The translations under genes were made by a program, and so were the position numbers. DNA of 64,000 bases from the NCBI GenBank assembly GCA_963747345.1, contig CAVVFA010000020.1, forward strand, positions 113,561 to 177,560, read 5' to 3'. This document shows positions 27,067 through 36,629 of the stretch, piece after piece (positions within the stretch are counted from its first letter, which is position 1; each line of letters opens with the position of its first letter). This DNA is from GCA-2746795 sp963747345. Its GTDB lineage: Bacteria > Chloroflexota > Anaerolineae > Promineifilales > Promineifilaceae. Under the pieces are notes generated by a model that did no database searches, was not told the DNA's origin, and was given only the letters and a program-made list of their open reading frames with translations.

Positions 27067-27240
27067 CTTAAACCTCCATAAAAACCTTAAGAGAGAGGTT
27101 TACAGGTGTGGCTACAACCTTTCATCCCTCTCAAATAAATAATCAAACATTTTTCAGCCGAAGTGCCAAACAGTCTATTATACTAACTCTTTGGTCTTTT
27201 GGCGAAAAATATTTGTAATTAAACTTAACTTATTAAATTA
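27067..27240. other. Intergenic spacer between rpsK and rpsD
   Basis: A/T-rich, 174 bases. GAGAGAGG-type and CCCTCTC segments could pair (27092 and 27126), which would give a leader structure for rpsD on the minus strand. No ORF is visible. Confidence 0.35.
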
Positions 27241-27634
27241 CTAAACTCTACGTTTCTTCGGTGGCCGACACCCATTGTGCGGAACCGGTGTAATATCACG
27301 AATAGAAGTGACTTTAATGCCTGAAGATTGCAACGCGCGAATAGCATTTTCACGGCCAGGACCTGGCCCTTTAACGATAATTTCCATCTCTTGCATGCCA
27401 TGATCTTGCGCTACTTTTGCAGCACTTTGACCAGCTAAACGCGCAGCAAAAGGCGTACTCTTACGCGATCCTTTAAATCCAGAACTACCGCCACTAGACC
27501 AAGACACCGCATTACCATTCAGTATCAGTGATCGTCACAATTGTGTTATTGAACGTAGCAAAAATATGAGCCTGACCTTGTGGCACCATTTTTTTGATTT
27601 TCTTACGTTGTTGAGAACCTCTTCTGCGTCCCAT
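27241..27634 (-). CDS. rpsK: 30S ribosomal protein S11 (frameshifted)
   Basis: 130 residues after removing one extra base near 27513. The N terminus (GRRRGSQQRKKIKK, then HIFATFNNTIVTITD) is in one frame and the rest (NGNAVSWSSGG, to CRPPKKRRV) in another. Length 394 is one over a multiple of three. ATG 27634. Confidence 0.92.
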
Positions 27635-27708
27635 ACTATCTCCTTACGACATTTTCTCAAGAATCACCAAATAAAAGCAATATATCATCTGGCAAATACA
27701 TTGAAAAA

Positions 27709-28089
27709 CTATTTACCCTTACGACGCCCGCGTCCAGCAACCGTCTTCTTAGAACCCTTACGTGAACGAGCATTTGTCTTTGTGCGTTGTCCACGCACAG
27801 GCAAATGACGACGATGACGCAACCCACGATAGCAACCAATTTCACCAAGACGTTTGATGTTCATCGACACTTCACGTCGCAAATCACCTTCAACAATGAA
27901 GCTCTCATCAATAGCTTGTCGCAATTGGGTAACTTCACCTTCAGATAAATCCTGTACACGAGTATCAGGATTAATACCTGTCTGTGACAAAATTTTCCTG
28001 CTAGACGTCTTGCCAATGCCGTAAATATAAGTCAAACTAATCTCTACCCGTTTATTACGGGGAATATCTACACCAGCGATACGTGCCAT
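27709..28089 (-). CDS. rpsM: 30S ribosomal protein S13
   Basis: 126 residues. MARIAGVDIPRNKRVEISLTYI, helix-turn-helix GIGKTSSRKIL and the basic tail RGQRTKTNARSRKG. Contacts 50S at bridge B1. Located between rpmJ and rpsK as in most bacteria. Confidence 0.97.
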   Translation of the reverse strand: MARIAGVDIPRNKRVEISLTYIYGIGKTSSRKILSQTGINPDTRVQDLSEGEVTQLRQAIDESFIVEGDLRREVSMNIKRLGEIGCYRGLRHRRHLPVRGQRTKTNARSRKGSKKTVAGRGRRKGK

Positions 28090-28100
28090 ATATCCTCCAA

Positions 28101-28214
28101 CTACCCTTGCCGCTGCTTGTGATTCGGATCAACACAAATTACACGCACAATGCCTTTTCGCTTAATAATTTTGCATTTTGGACAACGTTTTTTTACAGAC
28201 GCTGAAACTTTCAT
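28101..28214 (-). CDS. rpmJ: 50S ribosomal protein L36
   Basis: 37 residues. MKVSASVKKRCPKCKIIKRK..., with Cys at CPKC, then Cys and His near the end forming a zinc ribbon. Eleven bases upstream of rpsM. infA, usual on its upstream side, is absent. Confidence 0.95.
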   Translation of the reverse strand: MKVSASVKKRCPKCKIIKRKGIVRVICVDPNHKQRQG

Positions 28215-28256
28215 TATAACCACCTTCGGTCACCAGGGTTCAAAAACCCATGTCAC

Positions 28257-28835
28257 CTATAACTTAACTCGCACAACCTCAAGTAATTCCTGAGCAACGT
28301 CATCTATAGATTGTGCACCATTCGATGCGCACCAGCAACCCTTTCTCCCCGTAATAATCGAGGAGTGGCTGTGTCTTCTTTTCAAAAACTACCATTCTAG
28401 CACGAATAGTATCTTCATTATCATCAGCACGCCCTTCTATTTCAGCTCGCTTAAGCAGGCGTTGTACTAAATCATCTTGATCAACATAGATATAAGGAAC
28501 CACGCTAATTTCGCCGTTGAACTCACCAAGAAGCTGCTCTAAAGCATCCGCTTGGGCTATATTCCGAGGAAATCCATCTAAGATTGCACCATTCTTACAA
28601 TCATCTTGAGCCAACCTGTTCCGAACCATCGCAACGGTTACATCATCTGGAACAAGCTCGACCTCTGCTAATGATAAGTTTGTGCCAACTTACCTAGTTC
28701 TGTTTCATGTCTTCAGGTTATATCGAAACAGATCACCTGTAGAAACTTGAGCAAGCCAAGTTCACTCTCCAGTTTCTTTGCCTGCGTACCTTTACCGGCA
28801 CCAGGCGCTCCCATCATAACCAGATACATGGACAT
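28257..28835 (-). CDS. adk: Adenylate kinase (several frameshifts)
   Basis: About 190 residues, short-LID type without a zinc knuckle. N-terminal MYLVMMGAPGAGKGTQAKKLE, then (other frame) AQVSTGDLFRYN, then VELVPDDVTVAMVRNRL, DGFPRNIAQADAL and finally GAQSIDDVAQELLEVV to TAG at 28257. At least four indels are needed between about 28300 and 28750. Converts ATP and AMP to two ADP. Its start (ATG 28835 or 28829) is just inside the secY stop region. Confidence 0.88.
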
Positions 28836-28846
28836 ATCACTAAACC

Positions 28847-30221
28847 CTAGATAAATCCCTTCGTAATTGCGCATCAAAAGCTGAGATTCTAGCTGTCGCA
28901 TAGTATCAATAACAACACCAACCACAATGATCAAACCAGAACCACTAATGACCAAGACACTTTGCTCAAGACCAGGTATGTTTAGAAGCGCACCCAAACC
29001 CTGCATAATGCCAGGTAAGACAGCAATCGTTCCCAAGAAAACAGCACCAGCAAAAGTAATGCGTCGTACCACAGCCATGATGTAATCTGCAGTTCGTTTA
29101 CCTGGCCGAATACCGGGGATAAAACCACCTTGCCGTTGCAATGATTGCGGAATATTCTGTTGCTGCACCATCACATCTGTATAGAAGAATGTGAAACCAA
29201 CAACTAACAAGAAAAAAGTCAGCCAATACAGAATAAACGTGCCTGGATTTGTAGATGGTTGCGCTGAACCAAAACTAGCAATCCCCGTAGCAATATTATC
29301 TATCGTACTACCGCTGCCGGTTACAAACAAACCAGCCAACAACGGCGGTAAGGTCAGAATAGATTGGGCAAAGATAATCGGAATCATACCAGCCGTATTC
29401 ACTTTCAAAGGAATATAGCTACTCTGACCCTGATATACCTTACGCCCACGAACTCGTCGACCATATTGCACTGGTATTCGTCTTTGGCCTTCTTGGATAA
29501 CAACAATCACGAAAATCGTTAGTAAAGTAATTATGAATAAACGACACAATTGTGAAGATCTTGCCTGCCATATCAGGCATGGCAAACATCTGAGCTATAT
29601 TAGGCAAAATACCAGAAACAATACCACCAAAGATTATCAAGGAAATACCTTGACCAATCCCATCTTCAGTAATCATTTCACCTAACCAAATAGCAAACAT
29701 CGTACCGCCCAACATAGCCATCAAAGTTGTTAATGTAGGAAGGATTTGACCTGCTTCAAAACCAAAGTTTGGCATGATAACTTTAGACCATATTCCCAGT
29801 ACTTAAACCAATCAAGTTAATCTGACCAATTGCTTGTAAAAGGGCAAGCGGTACAGTCATGTAATAGGTATAACGATTCAATTTATTACGCCCAGATTCT
29901 CCTTCCGAAGCTAACTCCTGAAATTGGGGAATAATTGGCGTTAATAATTGGACAATAATGGACGCGGTGATGTAAGGATATACACCCATTGCCATCACCG
30001 AAAAGTTACGCACAGCACCACCAGACAAAAAATCAAGAAAGTAAATAACCTGATTATCGCCTGCTGCTGTATCGCTAGTAAACGCTAACCATGCTTCTAA
30101 GATTAACGCCAGGCACCGGAATATTGGCAACCAAACGATAAATAACTAATAAAAACACCGTTAATAAGATGCGTCGACGTAGATCTGGCAACGAAAAGGC
30201 GGATCGTACGGAATCAATCAT
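28847..30221 (-). CDS. secY: Protein translocase subunit SecY (several frameshifts)
   Basis: About 457 residues, ten transmembrane helices, the channel of the general secretion pathway. The first segment, from ATG 30221 (RSAFSLPDLRRRILLTVFL), breaks near 30122; further breaks near 29785 and 29540. Conserved pieces: FMMTYYMT-like region near 29870, MFAIWLGEMITEDGIGQGISL, GQSSYIPLKVNTAGMIPIIFA, RPGKRTADYI. The last codons are fused to adk in the raw frame; removal of one G in GGG near 28855 gives YEGFI followed by TAG (28847). Confidence 0.92.
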
Positions 30222-30256
30222 GATTTTTCTCCATAGTTAAACCAAAGCAAATCCAT

Positions 30257-30715
30257 TTATTGGGAATATGGAATAACTTCAGCTTTACCGCCAACTGCCT
30301 CAATTTTTTCTAATGCCGATTTGGAGAATCGATGAGCTTTGATTGTCAATGCTTCAGAGATTTCCCCTTCACCTAAAATCACAATCGGATCCGTCTCTTT
30401 TTTCACAAGACCCAATATTGCCATCACTTCCGGTGTAACTTCTACGTCTTCGAATTCAAACGTTGCCAAATCGCCCAAGTTTACAGGTTTGTAATACACC
30501 TTACGGGTATTAGTAAAGCCACGCTTATACGGCAAACGCCGAGCTAATGGTAACTGACCACCTTCAAAATAGACGCCCTTGCCACCGCCGCTACGTGCGC
30601 CTTGGCCCTTGGTACCACGACCAGCAGTTTTACCCTGCCCGGCTGCAATACCACGACCCACTCGCTTGCGCTTTTTCTTCGATCCAGTATTTGGGCGCAG
30701 ATCGTGTAATTTCAT
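30257..30715 (-). CDS. rplO: 50S ribosomal protein L15
   Basis: 152 residues. LRPNTGSKKKRKRVGRG, Gly-rich GKTAGRGTKGQGARSG and C-terminal KAHRFSKSALEKIEAVGG. Precedes secY by 35 bases. Confidence 0.96.
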   Translation of the reverse strand: MKLHDLRPNTGSKKKRKRVGRGIAAGQGKTAGRGTKGQGARSGGGKGVYFEGGQLPLARRLPYKRGFTNTRKVYYKPVNLGDLATFEFEDVEVTPEVMAILGLVKKETDPIVILGEGEISEALTIKAHRFSKSALEKIEAVGGKAEVIPYSQ

Positions 30716-30716
30716 T

Positions 30717-30899
30717 TTATTTCACCTCTTCTACAGAAACTAAATGTTCAACTTTTTTGACCATCCCCCTAACAACGGGGGTGTCGTCATGTTCTATAGT
30801 TTGATTGAGTTTACGCAAACCTAGTGCCTGCACAGTCGCTTTTTGGCGTTTGTTATACCCAATTGAACTTTTTGTGTAAGTAATTTTCAACTTGCTCAT
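30717..30899 (-). CDS. rpmD: 50S ribosomal protein L30
   Basis: 60 residues. LKITYTKSSIGYNKRQKATVQALGLRK is the family start. One base separates its stop from the rplO start. Confidence 0.95.
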   Translation of the reverse strand: MSKLKITYTKSSIGYNKRQKATVQALGLRKLNQTIEHDDTPVVRGMVKKVEHLVSVEEVK

Positions 30900-30902
30900 C
30901 AG

Positions 30903-31421
30903 TTATCGACTCCAGAAAGGCATTACATCTGCCACATCTTTGCCACGTTCCGCCGCTACTTGATTGACGTCTTTTAACTGACGCAAACCATCCATAGTAG
31001 CAAGCAGTACGTTCAAAGTATTCTGGCTGCCCAATGATTTGGACAAAATATCCTTATAACCAGCCGCTTCAATCACCTGTCGAGCAGCACCACCAGCAAT
31101 AACACCCGTACCCGGGGAAGCTGGTTTCAGCATCACTTTGGCGGAGCCATGGCGACCCATCACTTGATGTGGAATGGTATTACCAACGATGGAAACAACT
31201 TGCATATTTTTGCGAGCAGCTTCGAGTGATTTACGGATAGCATCTGGCACAGAACGTGCTTTACCAACACCAACGGCTACGTTACCTTTGTTATCACCAA
31301 CAACAACAGCCACACGAAAGGCGAAACGACGACCACCTTTTACCACCTTAGCTACGCGGGTAATATCAACGATACGCTCGTCTAATTCATTTCCTTGATC
31401 ATATTGACGTCTTTGACCCAT
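30903..31421 (-). CDS. rpsE: 30S ribosomal protein S5
   Basis: 172 residues. DERIVDITRVAKVVKGGRRF followed by GVGKARSVPDAIRKSLE and GTGVIAGGAARQVIEAAG. Part of the decoding-fidelity region with S4 and S12. Confidence 0.97.
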   Translation of the reverse strand: MGQRRQYDQGNELDERIVDITRVAKVVKGGRRFAFRVAVVVGDNKGNVAVGVGKARSVPDAIRKSLEAARKNMQVVSIVGNTIPHQVMGRHGSAKVMLKPASPGTGVIAGGAARQVIEAAGYKDILSKSLGSQNTLNVLLATMDGLRQLKDVNQVAAERGKDVADVMPFWSR

Positions 31422-31436
31422 TGTAATTCTCCTATC

Positions 31437-31799
31437 CTAGAACTTCAGGCCGCCTTCGCGGGCACCATCAGCCAATGCTTTTATACGGCCGTGGTACAAG
31501 AAACCACCACGATCAAATACGACTGTCTCAATACCAGCAACTTTAGCGCGTTCAGCAACTGTTTTGCCAACCAGTTCCGCTTGCTCTTTTTTGGTCTTGT
31601 CAGACATTTCTGATCTTAAATCTTTATCAAGGGAAGAAGCAGAGGCTAATGTACGTCCTTGAACATCATCAATGACTTGAGCGTAAATATGATCCAAACT
31701 GCGAAACACATTCAACCGTGGACGTTCTGATGTTCCGGATAATTTCATCCGAACACGACGCCGACGACGTTCACGCGATTTACGGGATTTAATAGACAT
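31437..31799 (-). CDS. rplR: 50S ribosomal protein L18
   Basis: 120 residues. RRRRVRMKLSGTSERPRLNVFRS and C-terminal DRGGFLYHGRIKALADGARE. Binds 5S rRNA with L5. Confidence 0.96.
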   Translation of the reverse strand: MSIKSRKSRERRRRRVRMKLSGTSERPRLNVFRSLDHIYAQVIDDVQGRTLASASSLDKDLRSEMSDKTKKEQAELVGKTVAERAKVAGIETVVFDRGGFLYHGRIKALADGAREGGLKF

Positions 31800-31804
31800 A
31801 ATGC

Positions 31805-32347
31805 TTACACCTTACCTGCTTTACCAGCTTTACGTCGCACATATTCGCCTTGATAGGCAACGCCTTTACCTTTGTAGGGTTCTGGAGGACGTTGCTTGCG
31901 AATTTGGGCAGCTAATTCACCAATAACTTGTTTGTCGATACCAGAAATAATGATTTTCTTACCACGATCTTCAACATCGTATTTAACATCTTGGGGTGGA
32001 GAAAATTCAACTGGATGAGAATAGCCTACGTTCAAAACAAGAGTGCTACCATTCATCTCAGCACGATAACCGACACCTTCGATAATCAAAACTCGTGAAA
32101 AACCATCACTTACACCAACAACCATATTGTTTAACAAAGCACGAGTTAACCCGTGCAAGGAACGATGATCGCGTGAATCAGACGGCCGTTTTACCGTCAA
32201 CACACCATCTTCCAATTCAATCGTCATCTCAGGATGGAACGTTTGGCTCAAATTGCCTTTAGGGCCTTCTACTTGAACCGTGTCACCATTGACGTTGATT
32301 TTTACTAGTCCAGGAACCTGAATGGGGGCTTTCCCTATACGTGACAT
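31805..32347 (-). CDS. rplF: 50S ribosomal protein L6
   Basis: 180 residues. MSRIGKAPIQVP and the C-terminal RPPEPYKGKGVAYQGEYVRRK signature. Five bases separate it from rplR. Confidence 0.97.
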   Translation of the reverse strand: MSRIGKAPIQVPGLVKINVNGDTVQVEGPKGNLSQTFHPEMTIELEDGVLTVKRPSDSRDHRSLHGLTRALLNNMVVGVSDGFSRVLIIEGVGYRAEMNGSTLVLNVGYSHPVEFSPPQDVKYDVEDRGKKIIISGIDKQVIGELAAQIRKQRPPEPYKGKGVAYQGEYVRRKAGKAGKV

Positions 32348-32360
32348 AGTTTACCTCCAG

Positions 32361-32768
32361 TTACCAGACCTTGCACAGAATTTCGCCGCCAACACCCATG
32401 CGACGAGCCTTCTGTCCAGTCATCATACCTTGCGATGTTGTCACAACGGCCGTTCCCATGCCGCTTAACACCCAAGGAATCTCTTTCTTACCAACATAAA
32501 CACGCCGGCCAGGTTTACTCACCCGTTCTAAACCGGTAATCACAGAACGACGGTTACGGCGATCACCAACGTATTTCAACGTAATGCTCAAAACAGCTTG
32601 AGGTTTTTCAGGTATAACCTTAAAATCCTCAATGTAACCTTCTTCCTTCAACACACGTGCCAGTTCCTGCTTAACCTTCGAGCTTGGCATAGACACTGTG
32701 GGATGGAGCCGCATCTGTGCATTACGAATACGTGTCAGCATATCTGCAATCGGATCAGTCATTGACAT
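32361..32768 (-). CDS. rpsH: 30S ribosomal protein S8
   Basis: 135 residues. MTDPIADMLTRIRNAQ and C-terminal GMGTAVVTTSQGMMTGQKARRMGVGGEILC. In other bacteria S8 is the spc operon regulator. Contains one of the few AACGGCCGTT copies in the ribosomal block (32445), encoding the GTAVVT stretch. Confidence 0.97.
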   Translation of the reverse strand: MSMTDPIADMLTRIRNAQMRLHPTVSMPSSKVKQELARVLKEEGYIEDFKVIPEKPQAVLSITLKYVGDRRNRRSVITGLERVSKPGRRVYVGKKEIPWVLSGMGTAVVTTSQGMMTGQKARRMGVGGEILCKVW

Positions 32769-32777
32769 AATGCACCT

Positions 32778-32960
32778 CTACCAACTAGACTTCACAACGC
32801 CAGGGATATTGCCCTTAAGCGCTTCTTCACGGAAACAAATGCGGCATAAACCAAAGCGACGTATATACCCACGAGGGCGACCACATAGCCGACAACGATT
32901 ACGCACCTGTACTTTGTACTTTCGGTTTTTTTCCCGAGCGATCATTGATTTTTTCGCCAT
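32778..32960 (-). CDS. rpsN: 30S ribosomal protein S14, zinc-binding type
   Basis: 60 residues, the short type Z form with two CxxC pairs (CRLC and CRIC) flanking GRPRGYIRRFGL. No zinc-free paralogue is in the window. Confidence 0.96.
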   Translation of the reverse strand: MAKKSMIAREKNRKYKVQVRNRCRLCGRPRGYIRRFGLCRICFREEALKGNIPGVVKSSW

Positions 32961-32974
32961 TTCTTTCTCCTATT

Positions 32975-33520
32975 TTAACTCTGCCAGAACGGCATACCCA
33001 ACTTATCCAACAGTTGGCGACCCTCTTCATCCGTCTGCGCAGTCGTTACAATAGTTACTTCCATACCCCGAATCTTATCAATCGTATCGTAGTTAATCTC
33101 GGGAAAAATCAATTGCTCGCGCAAACCCAACGTATAATTACCACGACCATCAAACGAATCAGGAGATATACCCTGGAAGTCACGAGTACGCGGCAAAGCC
33201 ACATGAATCAGACGAGTCAAAAAAGCCCACATACGCTCACCGCGCAGTGTCACTTTCACACCAATAGACCGCCCTTCACGTAGCTTAAAACTTGCAATCG
33301 ACTTCTTTGCTTTCGTCACTACCGGACGCTGACCAGTTATCGCCGTAATATCATTGGTAGCAAATTCAATCGCTTTCGCGTTATCCAAAGCTTCACCCAA
33401 ACCAATATTCACCACAATCTTAGTCAGACGAGGCACCTGCATCACAGATTTAAATTCAAATTCTTTCATCAAAGCAGGAACAATTTCTTCTTGATACTGC
33501 TCTTTCAACGGCTTAAGCAT
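32975..33520 (-). CDS. rplE: 50S ribosomal protein L5
   Basis: 181 residues from ATG 33520 (MLKPLKEQYQEEIVPALMKEF), preferred to the upstream in-frame ATG because GGAGGACAAA lies directly before it. Core: IVVNIGLGEALDNAK and GQRPVVTKAKKSIASFKLREG. Binds 5S rRNA. Confidence 0.96.
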   Translation of the reverse strand: MLKPLKEQYQEEIVPALMKEFEFKSVMQVPRLTKIVVNIGLGEALDNAKAIEFATNDITAITGQRPVVTKAKKSIASFKLREGRSIGVKVTLRGERMWAFLTRLIHVALPRTRDFQGISPDSFDGRGNYTLGLREQLIFPEINYDTIDKIRGMEVTIVTTAQTDEEGRQLLDKLGMPFWQS

Positions 33521-33642
33521 TTTGTCCTCCGGGTTAAGTGGCAGGCAATCAACGGTATCGGCTTTCACCCCAATGCCATCAAACGGCATCTAGACCGCAA
33601 AGTCGAGCCTGGCTCACCTCGGGTAAATAATAAATAATTTAA

Positions 33643-33969
33643 TTAATCTTCAATATTCTGTCCGCTTTTCTTAGAATAGCGCACACGACGGCCGCTTTCA
33701 TCACGGCGAATTCCCACACGAGTCAACTCGCCCGTATGTGGGCAAACCAACATAATATTTGACACATCCAACGGGGCTTCAAACTCAATGATACCACCCT
33801 GTGCCTGTGACCGACCACCGGTCTGTTGAGGTTTTTGATGTTTCTTCACCATATTAACCCCATGAACGACAATCCGTCCCTTCCCAAGAATAACACGCTG
33901 CACCTTGCCGCGTTCACCCTTGTCATTACCAGCAATCACTTCAACTTCGTCATTGACCTTAATACGCAT
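33643..33969 (-). CDS. rplX: 50S ribosomal protein L24
   Basis: 108 residues. KOW motif VNDEVEVIAGNDKGERGKVQRV, then GVNMVKKHQKP. Assembly initiator of the large subunit. 122 bases upstream of rplE; that spacer has no visible gene. Confidence 0.96.
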   Translation of the reverse strand: MRIKVNDEVEVIAGNDKGERGKVQRVILGKGRIVVHGVNMVKKHQKPQQTGGRSQAQGGIIEFEAPLDVSNIMLVCPHTGELTRVGIRRDESGRRVRYSKKSGQNIED

Positions 33970-33979
33970 AACTCACCTC

Positions 33980-34351
33980 TTACAATGACTCTGGAGCCAG
34001 TGACAAAATGCGGCCAAATCCTTTCTCACGCAATTCTCGAGCCACAGGGCCAAAAATACGCGTACCAACAGGATTCTCCCCGTTAGCATCAAGAATCACA
34101 GCTGCATTATCATCAAAACGAATATGGCTGCCATCATCGCGCTTAAATTCTTTTTTCGTGCGCACAATCACAGCTTTTACAACCGTACCCTTCTTCACAT
34201 TAGAATTAGGGACTGCTTTCTTCACAGTGGCCGTAACCACATCACCAACACCACCATAGCGGCGTACCGAACCACCCATCACCTGAATGACCAGAAGCTC
34301 ACGCGCACCAGAGTTGTCTGCCACATTTACTCGACTCTCTTTTTGAATCAT
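33980..34351 (-). CDS. rplN: 50S ribosomal protein L14
   Basis: 123 residues. MIQKESRVNVADNSGAREL, VRRYGGVGDVV and GTRIFGPVARELREKGF. Ten bases before rplX. Confidence 0.97.
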   Translation of the reverse strand: MIQKESRVNVADNSGARELLVIQVMGGSVRRYGGVGDVVTATVKKAVPNSNVKKGTVVKAVIVRTKKEFKRDDGSHIRFDDNAAVILDANGENPVGTRIFGPVARELREKGFGRILSLAPESL

Positions 34352-34364
34352 GACAACACCTCAA

Positions 34365-34617
34365 TTATTTGGCGCGTTCCACAATGGAAGTAACCACAAA
34401 TCGTTTGTGACGGCTAATCGGCTTCGACTCAATAATCTCAACACGATCACCCACTTTGCGCTTCATTGTTCTCGTCATGCGCTTTAAATTTCTTGCGCAC
34501 ACGCATCACTTTGCCATAAACAGGATGACGTTTTGTAGTAGTAACTTCCACAATCACCGTCTTGTCCATCTTATCGCTGGTTACAATACCAACTAAGCGC
34601 TTACGTTGTTCTCTCAT
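34365..34617 (-). CDS. rpsQ: 30S ribosomal protein S17 (frameshifted)
   Basis: 83 residues after removing one extra base near 34465. REQRKRLVGIVTSDKMDKTVIVEV and HPVYGKVMRVRKKFKAHDE are in one frame; KVGDRVEIIESKPISRHKRF and the end ERAK are in the next. 253 bases is one over a multiple of three. Confidence 0.93.
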
Positions 34618-34623
34618 TCTCAC

Positions 34624-35057
34624 CTACCCTGCAACCTTGTAGCTCGAAACCAAGCGTCGGCTGTGCCTTTTGCTGACGGGCACGGCGACTTGCTGAACTT
34701 TCTTCTTATTCAAATTAACAGAAGCAGAAGCCAACTGAGTGCCACTATCATCCACAAACGAAACCTGATAAACACTTTCCTCGTAATCAAAACGAGCCGT
34801 CGCTTTCCAGGTTTTGCCATCTAAAACAGCAGCAATTTCAGGAACTGCCACCGCTACATCAACAGCCTTTTGGCGCATAGTTAACACAGTTTCTATCTGC
34901 GCAATCTTCACGCCGAGTCGCCTTGATCTGCGAATAATCTTCTAACTGTGCAAGAAGCATCACGGAAACGCAATTTGAACAATGCCTCCCGGGCATCCTC
35001 CAACATTTCTTCCAGCTTTGCTTCGTCCAGTTCACGTAGCTCAACAATATTAGCCAT
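34624..35057 (-). CDS. rpmC: 50S ribosomal protein L29 with long C-terminal extension (frameshifted)
   Basis: Restored length 143 residues after removing two extra bases (near 34950 and 34915); L29 is normally 60-75. The L29 part runs IVELRELDEAKLEEMLEDAR, LFKLRF, AQLEDYSQIKATRR, IAQIETVLTMRQ. It continues without a stop into about 80 residues rich in Val/Ala beta-strand pattern (KTWKATARFDYEESVYQVSF) and a basic end (VSKRHSRRLVSSYK). The 434-base span is two over a multiple of three, consistent with the repair. The start ATG overlaps the rplP stop (TAATG). Confidence 0.8.
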
Positions 35058-35467
35058 TAGAGCTTATCCTCCCGTGAAATCACTTGAGAACGAATCGGCA
35101 GTTTGTAAGTCGCTAGACGCAAAGCTTCACGTGCCACATCTTCCGGCACACCAGAAATCTCAAACATAATACGTCCTGGTTTAACAACCGCAACCCAGTG
35201 ATCCACAGAACCTTTACCTTTACCCATGCGCGTTTCCGCCGGTTTCACCGTAACCGGTTTATCCGGGAAAATACGAATCCAGTATTTACCACGACGACGC
35301 ATATTACGCACAATAGTTTGACGCATCGCCTCAATTTGACGGCTGGTAATCCAGCCTGGCTCAAGCGCTTGCAAACCATACTCACCACTCAGCAGTTCAG
35401 TACCGCCTTTGGCCTGGCCTCTCATGCGTCCGCGAAATTGTTTGCGATATTTCACGCGTTTTGGCAT
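35057..35467 (-). CDS. rplP: 50S ribosomal protein L16
   Basis: 136 residues from ATG 35467 (MPKRVKYRKQFRGRMRG). GYGLQALEPGWITSRQIEA-type core and WIRIFPDKPVTVKPAETRMGKGKG. Its stop overlaps the rpmC start by one base, so the two are probably translationally coupled. Confidence 0.96.
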   Translation of the reverse strand: MPKRVKYRKQFRGRMRGQAKGGTELLSGEYGLQALEPGWITSRQIEAMRQTIVRNMRRRGKYWIRIFPDKPVTVKPAETRMGKGKGSVDHWVAVVKPGRIMFEISGVPEDVAREALRLATYKLPIRSQVISREDKL

Positions 35468-35561
35468 TAACATAATTTCTTCCTCAAAACTTAAAAGATT
35501 ACCAATCAGAGATTAACGAGTGTAGTCAGATCACCGCCAAGAATTCTCCTGGTCTAATCTT

Positions 35562-36234
35562 CTACTCACTGACGTAAACGTCCATGACATCGGCCTTCTG
35601 CGGCAAAACTTCACCACGATAAATCCAGACCTTCACACCAATCTGTCCAAAGGTCGTCAACGCCTCAGAAAAACCATATTGCATATCAGCACGAATTGTG
35701 TTACGCGGCACACGACCGTCCCACACTTTCTCATTCCGAGCCATATCAGAACCGCCTAAACGACCACTAACTTCAATGCGAACACCTTCGGCACCACTGC
35801 GCATCGCTTGCATCGCAGCACGTTTCATTGCACGGCTATGAGAAATGCGTCGCTGTAACTGACCAGCAACATTCTCAGCAATCAACTGCGCATCTGTATC
35901 TGGCTGTGTGATTTCTTCAACCTCAAGCTCGAACAGACTTTGTCAGTTAAATCACGCAACTTCCCACGCAATTCTTTAACAGACGCACCTTTACGACCAA
36001 TCACAATACCAGGTTTCGCTGTATGAATCGTCACCTGCACCTGATTTGGCGCAGCTCGTTCAATCTCCAAACTTGAGACACCAGCATTAGGCAATTCTTT
36101 CGCAATCAATCTTACGAATTTCAAAATCTTCAAACAAAAGATCCTGATACATCTGCTTTTCGGCATACCAACGCGTATTCCAATCACGGATATATTTTCA
36201 AACGAAATCCAACAGGATGTACTTTACGTCCCAT
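35562..36234 (-). CDS. rpsC: 30S ribosomal protein S3 (several frameshifts)
   Basis: About 223 residues. The N terminus MGRKVHPVGFRLK starts at ATG 36234; breaks near 36190, 36165-36120 and 35935. KH domain: VTIHTAKPGIVIGRKGASVKELRGKL; C-terminal part GVRIEVSGRLGGSDMARNEKVWDGRVPRNTIRADM-type region intact. Contributes mRNA helicase activity at the entry tunnel. All breaks occur in or near short homopolymers (for example AAAA at 36196). Confidence 0.92.
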
Positions 36235-36246
36235 TACATCACCACC

Positions 36247-36627
36247 TTAACTTTCATCGTAGTCCGCGACTTCGCGTTCAGCCAAGACCACAGTAACATG
36301 CGACGAACGAACAATAATTGGCCGAAAACGACCACGTCCAGCAAAACGGCCGCCATAAGGAGCCTTTCGATGACGCGGGCCATCGTCAGCAAAAATACGG
36401 CTGACATATAGTTCGTCAATCTCTAATCCAAAATTTTGTTCCGCATTAGCCACAGCCGATGCTACCAACTTGTAAATAATGTCAGCCGACTTTTGGGGCA
36501 TGAAACGCAGTATGTTCAGCGCTTCTTCAGCACCCTTACCACGCACGACATCACATACCAAGCGAATTTTCTGAGGCGAAACCGGAACATGACGTGAACT
36601 TGCTTTAACTTCAAATGCTTCAGCCAT
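36247..36627 (-). CDS. rplV: 50S ribosomal protein L22
   Basis: 126 residues. KASSRHVPVSPQKIRLVCDVVRGK and C-terminal GPRHRKAPYGGRFAGRGRF followed by the hooked tail lining the exit tunnel. Two bases after rpsS. Confidence 0.96.
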   Translation of the reverse strand: MAEAFEVKASSRHVPVSPQKIRLVCDVVRGKGAEEALNILRFMPQKSADIIYKLVASAVANAEQNFGLEIDELYVSRIFADDGPRHRKAPYGGRFAGRGRFRPIIVRSSHVTVVLAEREVADYDES

Positions 36628-36629
36628 GA

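Noticed and set aside
28713..29585. SecY-adenylate kinase fusion protein
   Set aside because: The fusion arises only from one extra G before the natural secY stop; both proteins otherwise have normal ends.
34859..35047. Separate 62-codon ORF beside rpmC
   Set aside because: Its LAQLEDYSQIKATRR segment is part of L29 in a shifted frame, not an independent gene.
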